A program made the position numbers and the translations under genes. DNA of 64,000 bases from Asterias amurensis (taxonomy: Eukaryota; Echinodermata; Asteroidea; Forcipulatida; Asteriidae), in assembly GCF_032118995.1 (NCBI RefSeq), contig NC_092654.1:1178001-1242000 (forward strand), in the 5' to 3' direction. This document shows positions 22,350 to 34,172 of this stretch, in pieces. Within the stretch, counting starts at the first letter, position 1. Every line of letters starts with the position of its first letter. The notes beneath the pieces were generated by a model, which ran no database searches, was not told the DNA's origin, and was given only the letters and a program-made list of their open reading frames with translations.

Positions 22350-25140
22350 ACTAAAGGTATATGGGGCAGTGCTGATATGTTTTTTTTGTTTTTTTAATCT
22401 CCCAACTTATTATTTGTAAGCATAACTAACTTGTATATTATTTAAAAGGTGACTTTGATGTTTTATTGAAATGCGCTCACTTGCGTCACCCCCCCCCCCA
22501 AAAAAAAAAAAAAAAAAAAAAGCGCTCTGTGGTGCTGGGCTGTGATAAAGCGCTTTATACAAAGTCTACAGTTAGTATTATAGCCAATTACAAGGCTTAA
22601 TTGTGTTAGTAGAAAATGCAAGGCTTACCATTTGAATGTTAGAAAAAAACCTGTAAGACTTTGAACACGAGGGTAATTGCAGTTTGTGTATACTAAAAAA
22701 TATAAACGAGATAAGCCTTGCAATTCTCCTTCAGTGGGGGTGGGGGCAATCTTCAGTGTGGAGAGGGGGCGGAGCAATCTGCTGACAACGCACTGGTCTG
22801 CCCAATTGCTTTCAAACTAGTGAGGCCAATCCTTCACAAATTAAATTTCAGCATCATTAAATACATTTCAGCAACTTTGGTTTATTTTCCAGAACAAGTG
22901 AAGATGTTTCCAAAGTAAGAAAATAAAAATTTAAATGTTCTAGTATTTCATAATACCCTGACACCTTTAAAAAATGAAGAACAATGACAATTCACCAAAG
23001 AACAAACAAGCGGTTATAAAAAATATGGACACATCAGGAAACAAAACCCTTTGGGCGTTTTTGAAATTGATTTCTGCAATGGCTAGGCCATTCCAATTGG
23101 TAAGAAAATGTACAGAATATCAAAACTTTAGCTTAGGCCAAGACCACCATTTTGTAAAGGCTCACATTTAATCACATTCACATTGTATCATTCTTCAAGT
23201 GGAGAAACCAAAACAACGTATTTACACTAGGACTGAAATTCATTTTATCTTGGACGGCAATGCATTAAGTCAGAAAACCTTATTGGCAAACTCGACCCAC
23301 TTTCATTATAAATGGCTGCTTGTCGGGAAGTATAGTGCGAAGCAAAAGCATCCATGATGATGTTGGCTAAGTACTAGTCGCAAACGGTATACAATATACA
23401 TTGATTTGGCAGGTAGTATGTTTCTAATTTATAGCAAAAGTGTACATTCAAAAGTGCTATGAATTATGGCAGTGTATGAAGTATTTTCATCTCATTCCTC
23501 TTTTTTTGATTTTTAGAAGAGAGTTAAGTTAAGGTGCAAGATGGGGAAAGGCAGCAGAAATAATACATTTCAGAACAGTACAATGTCCACAAGTAAAACT
23601 AACAATAGACATATGTATATATTTACATAAAATACATATAAATTATACATTCAAGAAAAAAACATTGATACATCGAAACTCTCTTGAACAACTAGGAAAA
23701 GTAACTTTTTTGATGATGAGGCTTGTTCAAGCAGGCTAGTGTTACAGGTGTCAGCTATTAATAACAAATAAAATAACTAATAAGCAAATACATAACAAAC
23801 GAAAAGATAAATAAACAAATACAAACAATTAAACCAAAAACCAAACATTAAAAGCCCCAGAAAACAAACAAAACCCTAAATAAATAAATAACTGTCAATA
23901 AATAAATAAATAAATAAACAAATATCAGCAAACAATTAATGAAAAATAAAATTAATAAAATTGTAACAGAACAGGAAAAAAACTAACAACAATAATCACA
24001 ATAAAGAAATAAATTGTCAACAATTAAAAAAAATCCAATTCCTAATTATGGTCAAAGTCATAAAACTTTTCAACAAAAACTTTCAAGAAAAAAACTTAAA
24101 TAATAACATCTACCTCTGTAACCCTCATTATGTTGTCTTCATCTGCTAACAACCAATCAAGAAAAGTCCAAACAGCATATCAAGCTGGCCCTTCTATCTG
24201 CTAATAAAACTGAAACAAGATTGCAGACTTATCATCCCTGCATCAACCAGAAAGAACAAAATATAAAACCGAATTCCAATAAAGACAGCCCATCCTAATT
24301 AATCAAGTAACTCTCTGGTACACTTTTTAGTCATGCGCCACATTATTACAACATTGAATAAAACAATTTACAAGTCATTATTTACTTTTAAGTAAATTTA
24401 TTACATTTGTAAGTATTAATTTGTACAAATCAAGTATTTATCAAAAGTACTTTTCACATTCTTCTGCAGTGGTCAAGTACTCAAAATTAGAAAACTGGAC
24501 ATGTTTTTAACGGATACCATTTTTAGAATTTCCTTAGGCTATAAATTCTTGCACATTAGAGAAGAATTTGTTCATCAAATTTTAAGCAACTTTTCTCAGT
24601 AGCCGTTATTAATTTAGTACACAATTTGTTTAAAAAAAGACAATAGTAGATGTTTTGAGCAAAATACGTCTAGCGTCCAATCAAGTTAACGAAAGTTTGG
24701 GTGGCTTTCTATGCATATTCCTGATAAAATTAATAAAGGCGCTAACCCATATTAGGCCAGAAATCCATTCACTTACAACCAAAGGCGCTAAACTTGTCTA
24801 AATTGCTTGCTTATTTTGAATAATTGAATCACATTATAACGCTACTTATTACTCCTTCACTGCTTCAAACAAGACACTCCAACCGGACCAGATAAGATGA
24901 AAATATCCAATAAATTTGCATTACTTAGCATACATGAGCACAAAAACAAAAAAAGGCAACAGCCCCCTTTTTAAAAGTTCCTACTAAAACAGTTATAAAA
25001 GTACAAATATAAGTTATGATAAGCATAAAAAATAACTTTTTTTTTTTCTCAAATTAGCTGGAAGAAAACCCTGTCCATGGTTTTAGCACCCATCAGTCAT
25101 TGTGTTTCCATGACGATACACAACCATGATCCAACTTCAT
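22350..25140. other. AT-rich intergenic DNA between FLAD1-like locus and LRP1
   Basis: It contains AAATA/AAAT runs (23,755-24,020) and homopolymers. I see no credible coding exon. Part may belong to an extended LRP1 3' UTR. Confidence 0.4.
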
Positions 25141-25147
25141 GAGCCTG

Positions 25148-25220
25148 CTTACTGTGGAATTCTGCGCTTATGCCCTGCTACGCTTTGTAGCGCGCAGTAA
25201 ACGCATAATTCTGTGGTAAG
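25148..25220. repeat. Hairpin element
   Basis: GCTTACTGTGGAATTCTGCG is answered by an inverted imperfect partner ending AATTCTGTGGTAAGC, around a CTACGCTTTGTAGCG core. Confidence 0.65.
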
Positions 25221-25914
25221 CACGCACCATGAGACTGGGACCTAGACACATGCTAATCAAACAGACATTACCACAAACAACATTTCCAAAATAATCATCT
25301 TTCTTATGTGATTACTTCCAAATTGACAGGCCAAGAAAACAAAAAGGGTCCCACATTTGTGATGCCGGTATATATTTACAAAGAGAAATAAAGGTGATAA
25401 AAGGTTAGTACACCAAACACAAGTTGGAAAAATAAACACAGATCAAGGTAGTCTAATTATATTTTTGTTTTGCAAGCTTAGATAAATAGTTTCCTCCTGA
25501 CATCATAGAGTGTGTAGACAGCCATCTTTACCAGGAATAATAGTAACTTTGTTACTGAATTCTTCATAAATGCAGCATGAAGTTTGCTGTAGTTTTGTAA
25601 AACTCCTCGGTTGGGTAGACAAATTTATAATGCTTGACGCAACTCAAAGCCAAAACCCAAGTTGCCTGTAATGATGACGTGTCAGGTACTATCGGTTGTG
25701 CTTGCATATAGTTTTTAATGCTCAGGGGGAAAAAGAAAAAAAATTGATATAGCTGTTGCAAACTGCCTTCTAACCAAAAGTATAAAGACAAAATTACTAA
25801 ATGGCCTGACATTTCGTCCTTCGTACCCAAGAAGATTCTTCCTTGAAGTGAAAACAAAAGGCATGGGGGAACCACCTTCATAGCAGGACCCAAGTTTCAA
25901 CAATGTCGATAAAA

Positions 25915-26318
25915 AAATATTGTGTATTAAGCTGTATTTATTTGCTTAAGTCGCTGAGCCAGGCACAAGTAAGCAAGTAACTGGTAACCAGTTCTGCTCA
26001 GCAAGATCTTTTCCCTGCTAAGAATTTTTATGCAATTAGGTCCTTAAGATATTGGCAGCAGACTGCAGCTTCTTTGACTCCGCATTACACTAAAAAAAAC
26101 AAAAAAAATTAATATTACAAGTACTGTAACTTTACAAAAACAATGGACACAACTTTGTTTTCAAATAATGCTTTTGTTCATATTTACATGGTGGTCAAGA
26201 CCAAGTAGGTCATACATTGGAAATTAATTTCAGCGATCAGTTACACTTTTCAAAAGTCCCTTGACTGTTTCCTTACAGACGGGACATTTTTCCTTTCGTT
26301 GATTATTTACTCTCACTT
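25915..26318 (-). other. LRP1: LRP1 3' UTR (minimum estimate)
   Basis: Non-coding sequence immediately after the TGA, extended to just past the first minus-strand AATAAA. The true end is unknown. Confidence 0.35.
25937..25942 (-). terminator. Possible LRP1 polyadenylation signal
   Basis: An AATAAA on the minus strand lies about 380 bases after the LRP1 stop codon. Other candidates exist further left, so the 3' end is not fixed. Confidence 0.3.
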
Positions 26319-26495
26319 TCATCTTAATATCGCGGCTTTCTCGTCATCTTCTCCGAGACCTAATGATCTCGTGTCATCTTCCATTGTTTCCGTGTCGTCG
26401 AGTAAGTCCTTTTTCTCTTCTAAACTTATCTCCGAGCCGGTACTCTGTCGATCAGCGTATAACGACTCGTACATTGGATTGGAGAAATTGGTCGT
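26319..26495 (-). CDS. LRP1: LRP1 last exon, distal cytoplasmic tail
   Basis: The acceptor TTGTTAACAG leads in phase 0 to [18 protein letters not shown] and on to KKDLLDD and EKAAILR, then TGA (26,319-26,321). NPMY is the distal NPxY, YESL is a YxxPhi endocytosis motif and DLL is a dileucine. The set matches the LRP1 TNFTNPVYATL ... ELL region. Confidence 0.93.
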   Translation of the reverse strand, partial: TTNFSNPMYESLYADRQSTGSEISLEEKKDLLDDTETMEDDTRSLGLGEDDEKAAILR

Positions 26496-29400
26496 CTGTT
26501 AACAAGATTGATAAAGTAGATTTTATATGTTAGGATTTGGAACTTGCTTATCATAAGAAATTTATTTTTATGTTCAAATACGTCAGGATCACCACAATAC
26601 TTTACAAAAATTTACAAGTCAAATATACACAACACAAGAAAACCTTCAGAAATGAAAATAAAATCTACAAAAACATAATCTAACAAACTTATGATTTTCT
26701 AATCATTTCTGAAGTGTTTGATAAAACTAAAAATTGATGAGTTTACAAGAAACAAAATACAACATACACAAAAGCAAAAAAAACAAAAAATGATCTAATC
26801 GGTCAAGTTTGGATAGTAATTGAGTATGATTGGGTTTACACAAGACAAGCGAATACATAAAGATGGTATTATTATCATGCCATGCAATGGTAACACGCTT
26901 CCTAGCTAATAATTAAATACATAAATAATTTGGGAGGCTAATCATCCTTACTCACAGCTGAGAGCTGAATTGCGAAGGACACAGCTACAAAGTGTTCAAG
27001 AAGTAGGCATGCAAGGGCGCCTTTGGCTGCCAGCCACGTAAACACAGCCAGAGATCAAAAACATTTGGTTTTTCCAGAGGGAGGAAAACTGGATGGTCTG
27101 GAAAACCTTTGTGGCACAGCAGAGAACCAACACACAACTCAACTCACATGGCCCTGGCTGGGTATCGAACCAGGGTCACCTTGTTGTGAGGCGAGCACTT
27201 TTACACACAAGCCAACCATGCCCCCTACACCTCCAAACCTTCAACTTCAAAACCCCAAACCTCAAAGTGAACACTGGACTGCATGTCCGAGGCAAGAGAT
27301 TTCAATGTTGGGCCAATTAACTCATGACTGGACGAGTCCAGAATGCTGGTGTTTACAGTTAAAGAATAACAATACTCACTGTGTTATACCTTTATTTAAA
27401 AAGAAATATGTTCAAACGTTGACTTTTACTCTGATAAATATTTTTCAGTTCTTGTGAGTATGGAAGTTTAGGGCTACACATCCACAAGGAAAATCAGTTC
27501 AGTATAGTCTTTTCTCGTTTGGATTCTAGTATTGTAGTCAACATCAAAACATGGCACTAGGTTATCTGATGATACTACATGGACACAAACCACAAACACA
27601 TTTTTTTAATGCTTCTCAGTATCAACAACTGCTTCACAAAGCAAAAAGCAGCACAAAGAAAAAAGGACATTTTCATACATATATATTTTCCCCACCAAAA
27701 TGTGACAAATACTCATGCAATTTTAATAAGGTGATACAGGGTGAAATTAATTAAGCAAACAACAAAAAGACAAATACATTTCTTAGAAGGCGGTGAAATT
27801 ATGCCACTTTTTTTTTTCTCATGCAAAAGCAAAGTAGCATCCAAGCATTCCGAGGAATCAACCGCCCCCCCCCCCCTCTGCCCCAACATCAAGATTTACT
27901 TGGGTTAATGGAAGCTTTTGAGACTGTTGAAGGCATTTAGGTTAGATGCTCGAGTCCAGCATGATGTCGATGTTAGCGTCAGACAGACGCCGGTAAGACG
28001 GAGTGAAGATGTTAAAATTGCGCTGAAATGGAGGAGGGTTACGAGGAGTGGGCGTCCAAAGAGAAAGAAGAGGTGGGTGGGAGAGAAGTAAGGTATGAAA
28101 TGAAGTCAGACTGCAGTATTTTATTTTATTTTTTTAAAAGCAAAAAAAAGGGTTAAAAATCAAACCACAGTTCTACCATTTGTTTGCCTTCTTTTTAAAA
28201 TTAACGTCTCTAATCTCTCTTCGCTACCTGGCAAGAAAGTGGTTGTGCCTTTTGGGGGGTGAGATTTTATTGATTCGAAATAGTGAGTTTTTATGAAACT
28301 AACCATCAAAGATATTGAAACTAGTAACTTCTGAAGTTTCAAGAAAACGTCACATAATTGATAGATGTAAGGTGTTACTGTCATGCTGATTGCTTATTGG
28401 ATGACACCAACAAGCAAGCTTGTGCTGATTGCTCAACAGTCACTTCATTCAACGCTCAATATGCAACTATTGAAAGTATTATAAACAAAGTCTGTGCATC
28501 TGCACCTAGAATTAGACTTGGCTATCAAGAGGCAATGCATCACAGAGGCCTTGCATTGGCTCAAGTTATTCTAACTTTTGTATATTTCTTCCTACACAAT
28601 CATATTAAAGTTAACCGAAACATTCATTTGTAAAGTTCTTATTGTTCTTTCTAGTTTGACAGATGCAGATGATCTCAGGAAAGTCTGTTGCACCAGTTTG
28701 TAATCACTCAAAACAAACGAATCCCAAAACATCAACATTTTAAAAGAATGCCAAACACATCTTTCTCATCACTTTTAAAAAGACACAAAAGATATCTTAA
28801 ACCAAAACTAGTTATAAGATTCCAGTGTTTATTCCCGCTTTGGAAACCTAAAACTTCTAAAGCATCTAATTTGAAAGTAAACCACAAACATAGAGCACAA
28901 GTCCCTTTCACACTGCACAAGTTTCCAAGGAAACTTTGATTGGACCGGTTCACACTTCAACTTTTAGCCAACCCTGACAAACTCCTGGGAGTTTCCCAGG
29001 AGATAGCTACCCTTGTTTAGGAGTAGCGTTAAGTGAAATAACCCTGGGTTAGAACAATGGGTGCCCATTTCCCCCAAAGATTTAGCATTAAGTTTGAATC
29101 AAACATGGGGTGGCCTTGAGGGTTAATTCCCCAGGAATTACCCCGGGTTCTATTTCCTGAGACAGTGTGAAAAGGACTTAACAAACACACCCACACCAGA
29201 CAGACCAAAGAGACTAGGGGCCAAACATTAACAAACTTCTGCGGTACAAATCATGAAATCAACAACAAACTGACAGACAGACAAGAACCAACAAAAAGCC
29301 CAAAACACAAGCTAAACAGTCTGTTGCCCGTCCAGCAGAGAGGCAAAAGCAAACGCAAGATATGAACAACTAAAAATAGGCTGCTCCTTAGACCAAGGGC

Positions 29401-32309
29401 TGTTCTGCAAACAAAAAAGGCGACACACAAAAATACGCAACTATGAGTTAAAATAAACTGCAGCAAGAGAAGCTCATGGCAACTTCTTATCCGAAAGAAA
29501 AAGCCACCAGAAATCTAAAGCTACAGTTCTACCCACCAGGAGACCTGTGCACAAGTTCAAAGAGCTGCTAATCACAACAATTTGCTTAGCATAAAACTTC
29601 TTCCTTGATAAAAACAGGATTACCAACCAAATTTCTATTTGTTGCATATTGATTGTTTACCGGTATTCAGCTGTTGTTTGCTTAAATCCTGAAAATCACG
29701 TGAAAATTTAGGTGGTTATCCTGTTTTTATCAAGGAAGAAACTTCATGCTCAGCAAATTGTTGTGCTTAGCAGCTCTATGAAATTGGACCCTGGTGTACA
29801 ACTAAAAATAGACAGACTGGTTGGAAGAACAACAAGGAGAAACAAGGACAAACAAAACATGCGTAATCATGGCCGAGGAACACAATGCTGAAATGAAGAA
29901 TCTTTTGGCAATGACAGGATTTGAATGCGAGGCTGTAAACAAAAAATCGAAGCCCCCACACACACCCACGTTCAGCAGCAGCGGCTGTAACTGCCCGCAA
30001 TCTACTGATGAAATGATCAAACAAACAAATGATATGTCTGTTTATGGCTACAACAAAATCTAAACTAAAGTAGGTGTGCATGGAACAAACAAAACAAATA
30101 AATCAATAAATAACTCAAGAAGATATTTTGGTTTTAGTTTCAACCATGGCTCTCTCCATAGCAAATGATTCTCCAAAGTATGAACTGTGTTTTTTATTTA
30201 TATACATATTTTTTTATATCAGAGTTAGCTTTGAGCCAATTCAGGGCCGGTTTGGGCAGGTTTGAACCCACTGGTGGGCCGGTATGAACCGGTTTAGGCC
30301 GCTTTAACAACATTTCCAGACAAATGTACAAACTGGCTGCTACAGACAACAGACAGACAGACAAATAGAGAGTTTTTAAGACACACAGATGACAGTGAAC
30401 CAATACCTTGACTCCTTTGACGGTAAACGCTGTGTCTACAAGCTGTGGTCCATCATCCTCATTAAGCTGAGGCTCGTACATGAACGTCGGATTACCAATC
30501 TCTACATTGTCTGGATCCTGCTTCATCCGATGATGTTTAAAACTACCGGTATACCTGGAGGAAAGCGTCAGAATACAGAAATTTTAGTACAGTCGACTCT
30601 CGTTATAACAGAATCACTGGATATAATAGATGTTAAATTTGCATCAGGGATAAAGAATATTATTATTATTATTTTTTACCCATACATCCATGTGTGTTAG
30701 CAATGTAAACTCTGTACTTCCCCCGAGTCCTGTGAAAAAATATCACAGGCATATTACTCGAGTGGGATTAGAACCCTCAACCCTTGCAATTCTAGAACAG
30801 TGTCTTACCAACAAGACTACTGAGATTTCCCGGTAGTTAGAGGCAGTTATCACTGGGACTGGCCAACCTCTTTACAACAGGAATGTTGTTTTAAGAGTAC
30901 AGCAAAACAAAGAAACACAAAGCAGAAATGAAAATTTGGACTTCAGAATGTACTCTTTATAAGCACCAACTCTGTATAAGAGTGTTTTAAATAACGAGGG
31001 TTGACTGTAATACTTAGAAGAACACTTTTAACCCTTACAATGATCAGGGCACCTACATGAATATAGTACAAACTAACTATCAAAAAAACTTACAAGTACA
31101 TGGAAAATGACATGGTAAATTACATTGAGCGAGAAAAGGCGAGAGACATCAAATGCATTTTTGGTTTGAGATTTAACAATTGGTGCTGGTTTGTACTTAC
31201 TTTCTCTTGTACCGCACTAATAAGACAATGATGAGAACTACCAGGATAACAAGAATGACTGGTAACGCCACTGCTAAAGAAACTGTAATGAAAGAAGAAT
31301 AACAAAAAATAGTAAATATTTACATACACAGTCTCCATCATAACATAACAAAATTCCTCCCATTTTTTCTTTGTAACTTTGAAGGAAAAACATCCATTCT
31401 AAAATGACAGCTCTCCCTAATGGACACACTTTTAATACCCCGTGTGGTTTGGTCCGAATCTCGTTTTTAACTTCACTACATGCATTACCGCCGAGTATGT
31501 TATCATTCGATGACTAGCGCAAACTACTCAAAACATGGAGACCAATCAAGAACTAACTCTGCGGTAGTGAAGCTAATAACAAGAAGTTTTCCTTGATCCA
31601 CTGTTAGCAGGAGTAGCAGTCCCTACATTCCGTTAAGGAAGTAGTTAATAAGCAGGACCGTTCTTTTCAGAACTTTAGGGAAGGGCAGGGATGTTAAGAG
31701 TTTGTAAGTTGTAGGACGGTTATGTCTAGAAAGCCACTGTACCTTTGGACTTGTTTGCCGTGTTTTGGTTGACGACACCTGGTAATGCTGTCGTATGAAC
31801 AGAATGCGGATTCAATCCTGAAGCTCTGCCAAATGAAATACATAAACAGGGATGAGATAAAAGTAGTAATATTGAACATTTCTGGTATTGAGTCCGAGTT
31901 AGTGTGTGTGTGTGTGTGTGAGCATGCAAATTCTAACTCAGTGAGGGCTCAAAAGTCAATTTTGGTGTGTGAATTGGTCATTGGATTCCCCCAGAAGCCT
32001 GCCGTTATTGAACCCCTAGTTTCTCAGATGTACAAGAGCGAGTGTTTTGAGTATTGTTCCAAGTGAATGTGCAATTTGTTGGTTACTTACACACATTCAG
32101 TTCCATTGATTGCTACATGACAATTCTTGTCTTGGGCGAAGCATCTATCGCAGCCATCCACCATGCACTGAGGTCCCGTATACCGTGGCGAGGCGCAATC
32201 ACAAACAGCCGAGTACACTGGAAACAAAATAAACAATTATTATTCCATTTTGTTGTTCTATTCTGCGCCTTGAACACCCAGCAGGGTGGATTCGTGCACA
32301 TTACAAGTC

Positions 32310-32397
<88 letters not shown>

Positions 32398-34137
32398 TGT
32401 GATTTGTTGTCGTTGTACATTCTTTGTTGAATATATAAACAAATATTAAAAAATTACAACTATTATTGTCTCATCGCTCATCAGGGTCCAATTTTGTAAC
32501 CCTGCTAAGCTGTAAACAAATGCTATGCCAAATTCATGTGTGGAAAGTCTAGGGCGAGGTTCAATACCAGACTCATGGAACACATTTGCCCACTTGGGAC
32601 GTCGACAAGTCGGCCGTTGTCCAGCACTCGCATGATACTGGTAAAATCGACGTGAAAAGATGCTTAAGCAATTTTGTTATGCTAAGCTAAAAAACACTCA
32701 ATGAGTCAGACAGGATCAATGTCCATCACACAGTATGTGGGCTGGTAACACAATCCCGCTAATCAAGATTAGTGCATGCTTAACAGCTTTGAGAAATTGG
32801 GCCATGCAAATTAACAAGCATTTTTGTGACCTGTGGTGAAAATTTTAAGATTTGTTAAAATATAGTGGAACCGGAATGAATTCTGTTTGTTTGAAGTGTT
32901 GCATCATAACAATCTTAAAGCTAAGTTCAAATTCAACAAAACAACTAAATACTGGGTTGGTGAAAATGTACAAGTTTAGCGGCTTAGAAATAGCAATGCT
33001 TACATGATGTGTTGCGGCAAATTCCTTGGTTTGCACACAGCAGCTTCTCACAGGGTCGTTGCGGGGCTACTTCACACCGATCCCCGGTATATAGGAATGG
33101 GCAAGTACATGATGGTGCAGCAGTGGCGTTACCAACCGGTGATGGTACCCTGCAGGTTCCACCATTCAGACAGTAGCCTTCGCACAAGTCTGTTTCGCAC
33201 TTGTCCCCAGTGAAACGACGACCGCACCTATTATTAGAAGAACAACAAATCAAATCAAATAGTTTTTATCCTTACACTAATGTGAAAAAAAGCACTGTAC
33301 ACTCAACATAGTCCCCGAGTTCTGTAGAAGAAAAAAAAAACAACACAGGCAAATCACTCAGTGGGATTTAAACCCAGGCACAATGGGTACATGTGATATG
33401 TGCTTTGACTGTTAATCTTATTCTGCTAAGCATTATTTTGTTGTGCTAAGCTGCTTTTTGTGCTTAAAGACAGAGGACACTATGGGTTATTGTCAAAGAC
33501 TAGTCTTCTCATTTAGTGTATATCATCATGTGCATAAAATAACAAACCTGTGAAAATTTGAGCTCAAATGATCGTCGAAGTTGCCAGATAATAATAAAAG
33601 AAAAAACACCCTTGTCACACGAAGTTGTGTGCATTTAGATGGTTGATTTCAAGACCTCTAATTCTAAATCTCAGGTCTTGAAATCAAATTTGTGGAAAAT
33701 TACTTCTTTCTTGAAAACTATGGCACTTCAGAGGGAACTGTTTTTCACAATGTTTTATACCATCAATCCCTCCCTATTACTCGTCACCAAGTAAGGTTTT
33801 ATGCTCGTAACTATTTTGAGTGTCCACTGCCTTTAAGCAGCTCTATGAAATTTTCTGGACTTACAGGCAAACCAGTACGCCATCCCTTTCCTCGCAGTTT
33901 CCTCTACTGTTGCAGTAAGAGTCACAACGATCCGTTGAGCATCGTTCCCCTTTGTATCTTAAGGTACAGGTACAGGTCAGCCTGGAGGTGTAATCGTTGA
34001 CCACACATGTTCCCTCGTTCAGACAGTAACGCTCGCAACGATCGACCTCACAGAAGTCACCATTGAACTGTGATTGGCATCTAGGTAGAGGGAAAGACAG
34101 ATTAAAATGGAATAATAATAATAATAATCATAATAAT

Positions 34138-34172
<35 letters not shown>

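Noticed and set aside
25564..25893. 109-codon minus-strand frame beyond the LRP1 stop
   Set aside because: It has no homology I recognise, contains a poly-F run, and lies at or beyond the probable 3' UTR end.
27023..27457. 144-codon plus-strand frame
   Set aside because: It is mostly the antisense of a family A SINE. The same peptide pieces recur at the other SINE copies.
32054..32449. 131-codon frame ending in poly-tyrosine
   Set aside because: It is a (TTA)n microsatellite translation overlapping an LRP1 exon on the other strand.
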